DNA from: Clytia hemisphaerica
Lineage: Eukaryota; Cnidaria; Hydrozoa; Leptothecata; Clytiidae
Assembly: GCA_902728285.1 (NCBI GenBank)
Contig: CACVBU010000196.1
Location: 560,769-624,768 of the forward strand
DNA length: 64,000 nt
Direction of reading: 5' to 3'
The notes under the pieces were generated by a model, which saw only the letters and a list, made by a program, of their open reading frames with translations, was not told where the DNA came from and did not search any database. How positions within the stretch are numbered: the stretch's first letter is position 1; each line of letters opens with the position of its first letter. This document shows positions 26,901 to 35,826 of this stretch, one piece after another. The position numbers were made by a program, and so were the translations under genes.

Positions 26901-29680
26901 AATGTGCTTTGTTAGTCAAACATTGAAAAGAGTAAGATTTAGATATAAAAACCAAAATTCTTAGTTCTAAATAAAAAGATTGGTGTTTTTGTTTGATGAA
27001 ATGTGATCAATAAGCTGTTATACCTTCTTCAGGGAGTTTGAAGCAATGATATAATGTTGAAATTCAACTAAAAGAGAGTAAAAATATTTGCAAATATTTA
27101 AAATACGACTTGTTATTGAGATCATTCTTCTAATTTTAACTATTGCATTACTAAACAGTGACCACTTTGAAAATGATCACATAAAGAAAAAAGATACGTA
27201 TGTACAATAGTAAAAGTAAAAGTAAAAGATAAATTCGAACCTTTCAGACGTTTGCATCTTTGAATAAACTCTCCCTAAAGTTAAAAATTTTCATGATTCA
27301 AAAGCTTGTCTGAAAATTTGGTGAATACACTTTTCTAAAATAATCCAAATCATATAATTATAAAGGGAGGGTTTGTACTTTTCCGGTGTGACGGGCCCTA
27401 TTTTAGTACAATATTACTGGATTTGACGAAAAAAGAGACAGGGAAAAGTGTATAAAATCAGATGGTCATGGTATTTAGCCTTATTTTTAGTCATTATGCT
27501 GGTATTTTAACCTCTTCAAACCGGTGTGACAGTGTCATTATTTTTTCAATTTTCGGGACTCTGGGAATCATCAAAAATCTTGACGGGAAAACGGTATTTC
27601 CAACCTCTACAAACCCCCATCTATAAACTGTCATTGACAATTAACATGCATACAAGACAAACATGTGTGACATTTAAATGGAAGGAATTGGTAAAATTGT
27701 ATTGTACTTTTATTTGATTTGTTTGGGGTAGCATTGAAAACAAAAACACCATTGATAGAGCATCATCTAAATCTCGAAGTGCATCTGTAAATGTTGGATA
27801 TCTGAAGAATTTGCAAAGAAAATTTATCAGGTTTACTTCTTTATCAAACTTGAAAATTACATCCATCATGTTGATACTGTGACAGACAATGTTGATATTT
27901 TAAAAACAGGCTTTGTTGAAAAAGGTTTCTTTTATTTACCATATCTTATAGCCTATTAAATCTTTTATGACAATCATCAAGTGTAGAATTTACAGACATT
28001 ATACCAACCTTTCTTTGACGATATGATCTAATGTATAAACAGGTTTATTTTCCTCGATACGTTTGGCATCTCCATACTCCTCACGGCCCATAGCACGCTT
28101 TAGTTTCCGCATGAAGATTTTAAATTCTCGAAACTTTTTCAGTACAGGCTCATGAGCAATATATTGGATATCTTTGACATAGTAGTATGTTTTATATGCT
28201 GTACTGCCTTTGTTGACTTTTTTCCTGTTCTTTGGTTCTCTTGGGTAGATCCCTTTCATGATACACAGTCGTCTAAAATCAAAGGTTTTTGAAAATCTTA
28301 TTTTTCTTAAGAAGAGCTAAACTAGATAAGAAATGAAATTCAATCCAAAAAAGTCTTTCCAAGGTCCAGAGAAAAGTTTGCATATTTTTTTACAAACTAA
28401 AATTTCAATGTTAAAATAATATGATTATTTCAAATCTCTACCGATCTCTATCAAAATCTTTCTAGATATTTATTTCTTTCATTTCTTATATTTATTGGCA
28501 GTCTTTATATAACAGTTACATTGCAATTAAAATATTTGGAAGCACAAAGTCAATAAATCCTAGTAGCTGCTATTCCCAAGCCAAGCCAATTCTTACTATT
28601 GAACTGATTTTAGTTGATTATCCTTCCTTGAAAATTGTATTGAAATTCACTTATCCTTTACAAATAATTCCTTTTTGGCCACTATATCATATTTATCGTC
28701 CACCTCTAAGCAAAACGCACTGTCGAATATTTTTAGATATCCGATAGTAAAATATCTCTTTTGTAGCAGCGAGCATAAAGAAAATAGTTTTTTGATATAA
28801 TTATTTAAATGTCACAAATATAAAAACATATAAAAGAAAGTTCTTTTTAACAAAAGAGAAAGAAAGGAAATTCGAACGTTTTTTAATTAAAGAGAGAAAA
28901 AAAACAATGAAATTGACATCCTTAATAAGATAGCAAAACGTTCGAAAATGTCATACAAAGAGAGAAACAGGAGAAAGACTGAATGAAGTAGGGAAAATTA
29001 AAATGCTTTTCTGCTAATTGGTGAACGATAAACCATATATTCAACGTGAAAAATCGGATATCGAAATTATTCAGTCTCGACTGAAATTTTCGATATCCGA
29101 TTTTTCTTGTCGAATATCTGCTTAATATTATAAATATTTTTATTCATTATAATTACCTAAAATCAGCCAAACTTAATTGAAGTTTCTTGAGAGCTTGGTT
29201 TCGGCTGATGTAATTTGTGGCAGCACCACTTTCTCCCTAGAATAAAACACAGAACAAGCTAGATTAAGAAACATGGATATTTCACAAGAAGCTTTTTTCT
29301 AAGATTACATGAAATATTTATCAAGGATTAAAATGAATAACCAAAGCTAATTTAAACCCTTTTTACGTTTGTTTTACATTTTTGAAAAATGGACTATCAC
29401 TTTAGAAACCTGTAAAAACTCATAAGTACAGATGAGTAGGGTATTTAAAATAAGTCAAGTCTAAAAACAAAAAGTAAAAAATGCAACTTATAAAAATTTA
29501 AAGCCTTGTGAGTTATGGGAAATATATTGTAAACAGACTTCATTTTTTACCAGTTTCATAACTAATGAAAGTATGAAAAAAAATTATTGCTTCCAAATCA
29601 AATGATAACCAGTAAATATTACAGATTGTTATTAAAGGATTAAACTAATGTAAACGTACCTTTTTCTTCATTTTCCCCAT
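11964..29680 (-). CDS. PES1: Pescadillo, 60S ribosome biogenesis factor (16 exons)
   Basis: Nucleolar protein of the PES1-BOP1-WDR12 complex, needed for 27S/32S pre-rRNA processing. Exons, 5' to 3' on the minus strand: 29680-29660, 29236-29157, 28272-28009, 27801-27708, 27274-27241, 27067-27024, 26865-26776, 26216-26100, 25371-25300, 25037-24995, 18809-18763, 18127-18003, 17546-17421, 16114-15831, 14172-14009, 12032-11964. All junctions are GT-AG and in phase, giving 557 codons (human about 588). The N-terminal pescadillo domain is unmistakable ([37 protein letters not shown]). The BRCT domain follows ([31 protein letters not shown] with the hallmark Trp near residue 393). Then come [20 protein letters not shown], an acidic run and a Lys-rich tail. 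The start follows from the short first exon (MGKMKKKG). Intron 10 hosts a GPCR gene. Only the acidic 72-nt exon 9 and the exon 11 boundaries are less certain. Confidence 0.95.
12143..12396. mobile_element. TACACG/TTATAAGAAC MITE, copy in PES1 intron 15
   Basis: Same interior order as 105-357 (ACATCCAAAA, GGATGTTCTTAACTTTCTGA, ATGTTCTTAACATGTTCTTA) with left end TACACGTTCTTTTATAA and right end TTATAAAAAACGCGTA. It lies 110 bp upstream of the last PES1 exon. Confidence 0.75.
13203..13345. mobile_element. Degenerate CATGATATGCAC MITE in PES1 intron 15
   Basis: Starts CTATTCATGATATGCAC like the left end at 21066 and keeps the interior (TGACATCAC, GTAACGTATTGAATAGG). The right end is decayed (ATTCATATAATGAATATC). 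Confidence 0.45.
13451..13731. mobile_element. T-run/TTTCTTAA MITE in PES1 intron 15
   Basis: Left end TACAGG plus T-run plus AAGAAAC. The right end is the complement (TTTCTTAA, A-run, CGTGTA). The interior repeats TGTTTCTTA in place of TGTTCTTA, so it looks like a sister subfamily of the element at 105-357. Confidence 0.55.
14284..14525. repeat. 20-bp minisatellite GATGGTCGGAAATATCATTT
   Basis: About ten near-identical 20-bp units between 14300 and 14440, followed by two longer variant units containing CCAAA(A/G)CTCT. It lies in PES1 intron 14, about 130 bp upstream of exon 15. Confidence 0.9.
14785..14910 (-). repeat. tRNA-like sequence (SINE head or tRNA pseudogene)
   Basis: The minus strand reads GCGATGGCTCAACGGATAGA, resembling a tRNA 5' half with A box, then CTTCCGAATCTGAAG as an anticodon-arm-like hairpin and GGTTCGAATGG as a B box. 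The acceptor stem does not close, so it is not an intact tRNA gene. It lies in PES1 intron 14. Confidence 0.5.
15225..15425. repeat. Dispersed repeat with ACCGGCCTT end, copy 2
   Basis: Inverted copy of 522-790: CGCTATTGGTCAAAAG, the AAAAAAGTTGAA hairpin, ATTTTTATGACGTAATC and the terminal CAAGTGGAAACCGGCCTTA. It lies in PES1 intron 14. Confidence 0.65.
16202..16358. mobile_element. Palindromic MITE in PES1 intron 13
   Basis: Ends TTGATATGCGTAAGTCA and TGACTTACGCATATCAA are exact inverted repeats. Arms continue through AGCACCC...AAAAAGCCGG and CCGGCTTTTTTAGGGTG. It would fold into a long hairpin in either orientation. Confidence 0.75.
17265..17345 (-). repeat. tRNA-like sequence in PES1 intron 13
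   Basis: The minus strand reads GACCGTAGTGCAGTGGTAGA, an A-box-like start, and about 50 nt later GTGGGTTCAACTCCAAC, a B-box-like T arm. Acceptor pairing is incomplete, so it is a tRNA-derived repeat or pseudogene. Confidence 0.5.
18175..18650. mobile_element. Fragments of the TTATAAGAAC MITE in PES1 intron 11
   Basis: TTTTTTATAAGAACAACTAT occurs at about 18176 and again at about 18479. From the second, the family interior runs in reverse orientation (AAGGCTTCGATGG, ATGTTAAGAACAAGTTAAG, ATTTCTTACTACC), ending without a proper right terminus near 18650. Confidence 0.55.
19855..20182. mobile_element. MITE with AGCCCTTTTTACG termini
   Basis: Left end TATAGCCCTTTTTACGTCGG. The right end, CCGGCGTAAAAAGGGCC, is its complement. 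GGCGTTA/TAACGCC-type subrepeats line both arms. It lies in PES1 intron 10, upstream of the GPCR. Confidence 0.65.
20854..21050. repeat. Inverted repeat AAATTACGTCACGAA
   Basis: CTTTTTATAAATTACGTCAC at the left is inverted as CGTGACGTAATTTATGAAAAG at the right, about 195 bp apart. It is MITE-sized and ends next to the element at 21066. Confidence 0.55.
21066..21226. mobile_element. MITE with CATGATATGCACCACTG termini
   Basis: ATTCATGATATGCACCACTG and CAGTGGTGCATATCATGAAT are perfect inverted ends. An inner pair surrounds GACGTATT/AATACGTC. A decayed copy lies at 13203-13345. Confidence 0.75.
21404..21545. repeat. Tandem duplication of about 75 bp
   Basis: CAGTATATGACTTTAC with flanking TACAGCTTTTTA/TACAGTTTTTTA occurs twice, near 21430 and 21507, followed each time by an AGAAAGTTACG phrase. 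It sits upstream of the GPCR gene. Confidence 0.55.
21600..21745. repeat. Dispersed GC-richer repeat, second copy
   Basis: Same repeat as 1740-1905: GTGCTGTCCAGAGACCACTGG, GCACGCGAGACACAGATACC and ATATAGCTCGTCGCAGGC in the same order. Function unknown. Confidence 0.6.
21928..23037 (+). CDS. Rhodopsin-family (class A) GPCR, intronless, with short TM3
   Basis: 369-residue seven-helix receptor; ligand unknown. The N-terminus has three N-glycosylation sequons (N6, N10, N15) and no signal peptide. Class A landmarks: N57 in TM1 (TNGMIV), D86 in TM2 (AASDL), D130-R131-Y132 at the end of TM3, W158 in TM4, P261 in TM6 (TYLP in place of CWLP) and N296-P297 in TM7, where NPIIS replaces NPxxY, followed by helix 8 (YLKKDF). 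The TM2-to-DRY distance is 44 residues and the only candidate extracellular Cys (C114) is 16 residues before D130, against about 24 in typical receptors. TM3 therefore seems about 7-8 residues short. TM5 lacks its proline. A TTCTCCATAG acceptor at about 21870 hints at an upstream non-coding exon. The gene lies wholly inside PES1 intron 10 on the opposite strand. It may be a functional orphan receptor or an in-frame decaying copy. Confidence 0.9.
   Translation: MMISDNITWNCTSSNHTIRCLLTTPQHPLNTEDTDHQYSIIKFFLIILLMLMTITTNGMIVAAFATSTRLQKKPSNLLITSQAASDLFTSVIFIPVHLVESYHKPLHVEGFLICYMIFLSLFNLCALCMDRYLALFKPFLHHRLTCIRHTVKQLLMVWTLPCLITLLPLFWKHSSSKAVIHQVFVTIIWVLMCLLVIFMTCVYSMVTKKARRLIRDKRMSILRNNKPDKLLDIEASLTRKELRVVHLFGLLLMLFVTTYLPLMYMNFCDAVGQPGWIPLVMEEISFFTLMLGSVINPIISMYLKKDFNNNLRCFVRESLILKFQNFHNSFSASFNRREGVLTDTVETSFITAEPRDSLRSSLNTLSSMR
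23209..23553. mobile_element. Oligo-G-ended MITE, family B, copy 2
   Basis: Begins CCC plus G-run plus TACTCC and ends GTG plus C-run plus GGG. It is flanked by a perfect 8-bp duplication TATTGGAT (23201-23208 and 23554-23561), typical of hAT elements. The interior is the inverse of 4956-5273. It sits in PES1 intron 10, about 170 bp past the GPCR stop. Confidence 0.9.
24305..24633. mobile_element. MITE with 9-bp target duplication (Mutator-like)
   Basis: Left end TAGGCTGCACGCATTCCC and right end GGGGATGCGTGCAGCCTA are inverted. A second inverted pair, GGATGCGTATCGTGTA / TACACGATACGCATCC, lies inside. The flanking 9-mer GACCAACAG is present at 24296-24304 and 24634-24642. Nine-bp duplications are the Mutator/MULE pattern. 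It lies in PES1 intron 10. Confidence 0.9.
25404..25475 (-). pseudogene. Decayed tandem duplicate of PES1 exon 9
   Basis: The segment repeats the sequence of exon 9 (25300-25371) about 105 bp upstream on the minus strand, including AAATATTGCCAAGAAGTTGA and TTGAATATCAAC. Its acceptor position reads CGG instead of CAG, and the frame has diverged (the SSDTK stretch and DDE end are changed), so it is probably not spliced in. Confidence 0.7.
26246..26569. mobile_element. PIF/Harbinger-like MITE in PES1 intron 7
   Basis: Left end CACAGGAAAAA and right end TTTTTTCCTGTG are inverted. TTA stands on both sides (26243-26245, 26570-26572), the TWA target of PIF/Harbinger elements. Inner arms share TCACATGC(G/A)TGTGA phrases. 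It makes up more than half of the 559-bp intron. Confidence 0.8.
27366..27620. mobile_element. Oligo-G-ended MITE, family A, copy 2, in PES1 intron 4
   Basis: Inverted, diverged copy of 4219-4489: starts GGAGGGTTTGTACTTTTCCG and ends GGTATTTCC...CTACAAACCCCC, with ATGCTGGTATTTTAACC and TTCGGGACTCTGGGAATC inside. It fills most of the 433-bp intron. No exact target duplication was found. Confidence 0.7.
29048..29106. repeat. Strong hairpin in PES1 intron 2
   Basis: GAAAAATCGGATATCGAAA pairs with TTTCGATATCCGATTTTTC around a loop of about 20 nt. It lies about 50 bp downstream of exon 2 on the minus strand. It may be a small palindromic transposon remnant. Confidence 0.7.
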
Positions 29681-29963
29681 GATTCTTATGTTGTTATTCT
29701 ATGTTGCTTTGTATTATGTTTTGAATTAGATATTATTGAGCCTAAAAATGAAATCGATATCATGATACCATTTACAGAATATCTTTCTACTGGACACAAA
29801 GTGTACTTTCATTGTTTCTTGGTTCTTGGGATAGATTTTGAACTTCCCAGAAGCTTTCTATAATTGTACAAAGTATATAATTATACCTTCTTTACAATAT
29901 AGATGACCTCCCCTAAATTACCCTGAAGGTACCTGATACAGTTCTAAAATTTTAGGTTGGTAT

Positions 29964-30429
29964 TCAGCAGTATACCTTATACCTACAACCAAGCTTCAAT
30001 TGGCTTTGGCGACCTAATGCTAGCAAAATTTTGCTAACCTTTGGCCACACTTTGTTGGCACCATCATACCAACACTTTCCTCTTAAATTCAAGAACAGCT
30101 GATAAAACCCTGAATAATGAAGGAGAAGGTACCCAAGAAACGTTTCCATATTCTATTGTAACATAAACTTGTTATATTTTCTTTGCCTTTTTGTTCACAG
30201 AATTTCATACACTTATCAATACTTGTCCACATGGATTAAAATACACCTTTACATTATAAAGGCCTACTGATAATAATAAATCTTTTCTTTCTTTGACAAC
30301 TTGAAGCCCACCATCACCTTCAATAATCAATCTAAAGGATTGTTGGAAAATATGTTTTTGATTGCCTACAATAATCATGCCCACTGTCCTTTTCATATTC
30401 TTTTGTTTCTCTACTAGTGCTAGCATCAA
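29964..30429 (-). pseudogene. Unrecognised broken open frames upstream of PES1
   Basis: Two adjacent minus-strand open frames (30429-30205, 74 codons; 30149-29964, 61 codons) have protein-like composition, for example KRTVGMIIVGNQKHIFQQSF in the first. They are separated by stops. No family was recognised. They may be a decayed transposon ORF or an older gene fragment; position, 280 bp upstream of the PES1 start, is the only context. Confidence 0.3.
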
Positions 30430-31046
30430 TGTGCTTCCTTTCTTAGCATGGGAAATTATCTGGTTTTGAGCTGTGACCTTAGAATTGTTGTGGGAATTGT
30501 GCTTTCTTTTTGTACTCTAAAGCTTCTCCTCTCAATTTTCAATAATTTGATCCAATGTAACATCTTCTTTTTTTGAGTTTTTTGTTGGATCACTGGCTAC
30601 TCCCAATCTAGACAATCTAGACCTATCGTGTATAAAATTCATGTCTTTTAAGCTTTTATTAAGTTTTGAACAAAATTCTCTCAAATTTTAGTATGTTCTT
30701 CCTCTACGTATGATATTTTACAGTGCAGCTGGAACTTCGATATTCCTTCGTTAGAAAAAGCTTTACCTGTTTACTTTTCTCTTTACAGAATCAGCAAGCC
30801 ATCAACATTAACAAATTCCACATTATTTCCTCATCAGAAACTTTTAAATTATCTGCCATTATGCCGTTCTTGAAGCCGTACCAAAATTAACCAATCGGGT
30901 AGGTATCAGAATTCCTATGGGAGTTCTTTTCCGAGATTTGTAAAATAGCTGGGTCAGCAAAAAAACTTTTCCCAGGGGTTTGAGGAAAAAACACAACTGC
31001 CATCATTTGCTTTTTATTTAGCCATATATTTAAATTGACGCTCAGA

Positions 31047-31612
31047 CAGGGGGGGTCATGCAGTTATTATATAAACACTATGACAATTACTACCGTGGTG
31101 GTATATAAACCAAAATTTGGGAAAACAGTTACTCCACCAGTGGACTAACTGCAACATGGGTGGTGCCTAAGCCCAAAATTGTCGATTTTGGTAGGATATG
31201 GTGTACTAAGTGAGCACATTTTTCAATTTTTCACTTAAAATTTTAGGTTTTTAAAAATTCCGGAAGTAAAAAAATTCAAAACATTTTTTTCAAAAGTCAG
31301 AAAAAATCACAACATTTTTTCTTCAATCAAGGCATGAAAGATACTTTAACAAACTTGGAAAATAATTGAGTTATATAACTCTTGAACGGTCGTTAATAAG
31401 ACGAACCCAGTAAAATGGTATCAAAAATGAGGAATTCATTGAAAAAATTGCCAAATTTGGCACTTTTGGGGGTGGTATACACAAATTTTGAGGGTAAAAT
31501 CAGTTAGTACACTATGGAATAATTGCAAGGGTGGTGGTGTCTGTAGAAAATGTCCAAAATTGCAGTTACTCCACATAGTGTCAAGGAGTAACTGCAAGAC
31601 CCCCCCCCCCTG
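31047..31612. mobile_element. hAT-like element, oligo-G family C, copy 1
   Basis: Starts CAGGGGGGGTCATGCAGTTA. The right end is the inverse (TAACTGCAAGAC plus C-run plus TG). Flanking GCTCAGA is at 31040-31046 and 31613-31619, a 7-8 bp duplication. Inner phrases (AGTTACTCCACCAGTGG, TTAGTACACTATGG) recur inverted in the copy at 50414-50978. It has no transposase and is non-autonomous. Confidence 0.9.
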
Positions 31613-32901
31613 GCTCAGAAATACTTAAATAAATAAGTTAATAATATTCAACTAGCCGGTACCCGGCGTCGCACGCCAGTTAAGCTGTAGCTGAACGCAC
31701 TAAAAGTCCTTTGGATGTTGAAGCTGGCTTAAAAAAACGATCAAATGAACAAAAAGATATCTTCAAAGTTTGACTCTAACCCTCCCCAGGAGATCTTTTT
31801 CTCGCTTCGCTCGCATTAAATACGCCGTCCAGTTTTCGACAATTTGAGAAAATGTCATGGTAAAGAGGAGTGAAATGTAAAAATGACAATTCTTTAGGAA
31901 AAAGCAGGGAAGCCACAAAGTATAGTGCAACTTTGTTTTTATCCCCGTTTTTATCAGATTTGAAAAGATAAATAAGTCAATTCTAAATTACTTTTTTTAA
32001 ACCCTTGTCATAACTTTTCGAATTTAAACATGTAATAAAATGACGTACACAGTTTTTAACAGTATCAACCACTTGAATGTTTTTATATGAAGAAAGAGAT
32101 GGACTTATTTCTTCTCTTGCTTTTTATCGCCCTTTGAATGCTATTATTGTTCGAACGGACAAACTTTTTAATTTTTATGTTTTGATTTACATTTGAAATG
32201 TTCTTTTCTATAATAAAAAAAACTTGTTTTGTTTTGAAAAGAATTTGAATGTCATTAATAAATAGGATCGTTAAATACATTCGAAAACATTTCAAACAAA
32301 AGAAAAGAGAAAAACAGGATCAGGCAAAGCTGGGCAGAAATTAAAATTACTAAATGTAGATGGGCCTTAAATTTCAAAACAAAGGCTGAATAAAGTCTAA
32401 ACCAGGCTCTATCCGATCTGTCAATCAAAACAAATAGAGAACAAAACATTGCTTGTGAAATCGAAAGTGACACACAGACAGAAAACAGAAAACAGAAAAC
32501 AAAATGACATACGCGTTATACAAAAACCAGTTGAAAACAAACCTGAACAAGGCACAGTGGACTTACTTATTGTGAGGGTGTCAAATTCCACATGTTTTAT
32601 TTCCAAAAACAGCAATAATTGCTGAAAACGGCAAATTTCATTTGTTTACTTTTCTTACTTTTCTGCTGATTCAGCATTTCATTGTTGAAAAAATTGCCGT
32701 TTTCGGCAATAATTGCAGAAAAGAACAATAATTGCCGTTTTTATCTTAAACACCCAACACTGGGAGTGGGGAAGGGAAAAAAACATTTGCTCTGCTTGTC
32801 AGTGGCGCTGCTAAAAACCTTAAAACTACTGTCAACTGCTCTAACTTGGGACTATCTGACAAAACATGGGACGGCAATTTGGCCCCCATTACACTGAACC
32901 T
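31613..32901. other. Intergenic; GC motif and a palindrome only
   Basis: CTAGCCGGTACCCGGCGTCG at about 31654 is one of three dispersed copies of a GC-rich motif. AGCAATAATTGCTGAAAACG (32610) and TTGCCGTTTTCGGCAATAAT (32691) form an inverted pair. No gene was seen. Confidence 0.5.
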
Positions 32902-33004
32902 CCAGGTGAAGGCTTCTTCATAAAGACGATAGACCTGTATCTATTTTTCAGATCCGGTATGCGGGAATAGTGTCAGGACCTGCAGGCGACCTGGTAGGGT
33001 TGGG

Positions 33005-33803
33005 TTGGTCTAAAAAGCAGGGTAGCCAATGGGGTAGCCAATTGGGCTAGGTTATGGGGTACCTCTTTTTGCCTAAACTTTTGAAATCTGAAACCTGTTT
33101 TCATGTGGAAATAACTATTACAACATCTTGTTAATGATTCCATGTAATAAAATTTAAGATTCCTTTCGAACTTCAGCCACAATAGCCTTTTTTCCAAAGG
33201 TACTGAACTTTGTTACTTCTCAAGAGACCTGGCGCCATTTTATCTTTCTTCTTGGCTTCGTTTGAAAATTTACAGACCCGAATAAAAAATATATACAAAA
33301 CAGTTTTTAATATTTCAGATTTAGATTTTATTTATGTTTTTAATTGTTATTTCCGTGAAGCTGTAATTCGATGATAATAGCTTTGGAATCACCTTTGGGC
33401 CATATGATCTCTAATCTTGTCATATTTTAACAATCCTTTGTTATTGAATCTATTGTTTAATTTAAATCATGTTTAGATGTTTCAAACAATTAATTCCTTT
33501 CAAAATTTTTAAATATGGCAGCTTATAATAGGTACAAAAGGTCTTTTGAAATAGCTCTATTATAATGAAGCTCTATTTCTTACTCCTCGTGCATTAACAC
33601 GTGGTAATTTATATCTTTGTTTATCTTTGGAATCATACATGATCAATCTAAGTATCAATCAGATTCGTGCTCCCTGGTCAGTAAAATGTGGTTCTATGCA
33701 TTCATTTTCGGTATTTCTATTCTGGTCTGTAAAATATTTAGGTACCCCACAACCTAGCCCAATTGGCTACCCCAATTGGCTACCCTGCTTTTTAGACCAA
33801 CCC
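33005..33803. mobile_element. Long-TIR element inside duplicated segment A
   Basis: About 55-bp inverted ends beginning TTGGTCTAAAAAGCAGGGTA and ending TACCCTGCTTTTTAGACCAA. The direct repeat GGTAGGGTTGGG occurs at 32993-33004 and 33804-33815, while copy B has a single uninterrupted site near 39779. The long duplication suggests a Mutator-like mechanism, but the count is imprecise because the target is itself G/T-repetitive. Confidence 0.85.
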
Positions 33804-33980
33804 GGTAGGGTTGGGTATGGGTGTGGTTTGGGTGTGGTTACGATTGTATCAGATTGGCTAGGAATTGGGTTATTATCAATTATAGGGTGGTTAGGGTTGG
33901 AGCTCAAAACAAGCTCTCTTTTGTGATTTTCTCTTAATACAGTCTGGTCTGCAGTTTGTACAATATAAATAGCCGTCAGA

Positions 33981-34648
33981 CAGTATAGACCTAACTCTTC
34001 ATACAAAAATTACGGGAAACGCATGTTTGGACTTTGTACCCTATGCTGCACTCAAGCACTTAAGCCAAAGTCCCGCAAAGGCGGGACAAAAATCAGTTTT
34101 TTGAAGTTTGCAAAAAAAACGCAACATAGAAGATCTTTCAAATTCAGTATGTGAATAGAGCAGTAAAAAATACAAATTTTCTATTTTTCCTTTTTTTTGC
34201 AAAAGTTCTAGGAATGAAAATAAAGGGATAATGATGATTGAATACTATCCATTGATGTCCCGCGGTTCTATCGTAAAGCTAGAATCGATTCGCGTACTCT
34301 TTGCTTGAGAAAATGATTGACAGATTGAAGTTTTTCATCCCCGCGGTGCGCGCCGCGCGGGAGCTCGGGCGCTCTGCGAGAGTTCTCGGCTCAATCCTCG
34401 GACCGCGCTAAAATGGTAGACTGAGCTGTGATAGATCATTTCGATGGAAGTTGTTGGAATGTTTACAAGGCTCTTGACAGAAAATCGTTTGTTTTATTGT
34501 CAATGATGGCAGTGCCGTTATTAATTTTGTTAGATCTGACAAATTGATGTTTGTAAGTGCACTTTATAGTTTTGATTCCCATTGAAGAATCATATTCTGG
34601 TTTTTTTCATGTTATTAGATGCTGTTTTAGAGCTTTAGGTCTACACTG
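33981..34648. mobile_element. TIR element with 5-bp duplication TCAGA
   Basis: CAGTATAGACCTAA at the left and TTTAGGTCTACACTG at the right, with TCAGA flanking (33976-33980, 34649-34653). Copy B has the empty site (GCCGTCAGAAACACATTCC, about 39951). The centre at 34340-34410 is unusually GC-rich (CGCGGTGCGCGCCGCGCGG). Confidence 0.85.
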
Positions 34649-34669
34649 TCAGAAGCGCTAACCTGGCAT

Positions 34670-34780
34670 GAATCCGTGGTGCAGTGGATAAGGCAATGGG
34701 TTTATCAAAACATCGGAACTTTGCATTTATAGTGGGTGGTTTGGTTTGAATCCCACCGGTGGCGATCTGTCGGTACCGGT
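34670..34780 (+). repeat. tRNA-like SINE head, copy A
   Basis: ATCCGTGGTGCAGTGGATAA resembles a tRNA A-box half, and TGAATCCCACCGGTGGCGA resembles its T-arm/acceptor half. The second copy at 39960-40055 has an intact B box GTGGGTTCGAATCCCAC. It is interrupted immediately downstream by the element at 34782. Confidence 0.65.
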
Positions 34781-34781
34781 A

Positions 34782-35826
34782 CCGTGAGAGGTCCTAAAGC
34801 CGACAGCCCAGCTTAATTCCGACACCCCAAATAACTGTTATGAAAAAAAATTCTATGTTTACAAACATTCCCTCTCCAAGTTGAACGATAAACTATTGCT
34901 AGAACTCTCGAAACAAAACATCTAACAAGATAGCTGTAATGTCAAGATGTCAATTTAATGTAATTAAAAAGTGCGAGTTGTAAAAATAATTACCTTTTTA
35001 TTCTGGATCAGTTGCTCATGTTTAAAATGATAACAGTTTTGTAATAAAAGTGACTTGTGCGGGAAAAATACGAAACAACTTGGACTGGTTTCCATCAAGA
35101 AACAAACAGACTAAATTGTAAAAATGGCGCGAAGTTGAAAAAAGGGCGGATGCGGTAGCACTAATTTGAATAACAAACATCGAATCAATGAGGCGGCAAC
35201 TATCAACGCCCTCTTTACCACCTATAAGTCCGGATGTTTATTTACGGAAGGCCCGCAATCGGACAGCTCTTCATTTAAGTGTACTCTTTGACGACATATA
35301 TTATCTTTACTAGAATAGGAGCAAGGTGTCATGTTATACATAATAATTGTAATATACGTCGTCTATTTGTATTCTTATCATGTAATATATAATATAATGT
35401 AATATACGTCGTCTATATGTATCCTTACACAAAGTCCTGGCCCCGCAATCAAGCCAAGTGCCAGTGTAAAGTAATAGAAACCAGGCTTGATTACGTAACG
35501 TTTCAAAATGAGCACGCTCGTACACAGACCTCTTTTATATTTTCGTGTGCTTTGGAAAATCAAAACATCTCGTTACTTTTTATGATGCTGTTACTACTGT
35601 TGTCATTTATGACATTGTGCATATTGCAATAAAAAAATATGTTTTGTTATAAGAAGCAATCATTGTTATTTGGTTCAATTGGTTCAATGTATCAAATCTC
35701 TCAGTTTAGTTGACACTTTGGTATCTTCGTTGCGTCACAGCGAAAGGTTTGTTTTTATTTTAGTTTGTATCTTTGAAAGACCCCATCGGCTTTAGGCTGG
35801 GCTGTCGGCTTTAGGACCTCTCACGG
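34782..35826. mobile_element. TA-target element inserted in the SINE (mariner-like)
   Basis: Begins CCGTGAGAGGTCCTAAAGCC and ends with its complement (GGCTTTAGGACCTCTCACGG), with TA on each side (34780-34781, 35827-35828). Repeated GCCGACAGCCC/GGGCTGTCGGC lines the ends. A further 578-bp insertion (35050-35627) sits between AATAAAA repeats and contains two copies of GTAATATACGTCGTCTAT. A truncated relative is at 38866-39298. Tc1/mariner-like is inferred from TA only. Confidence 0.75.
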
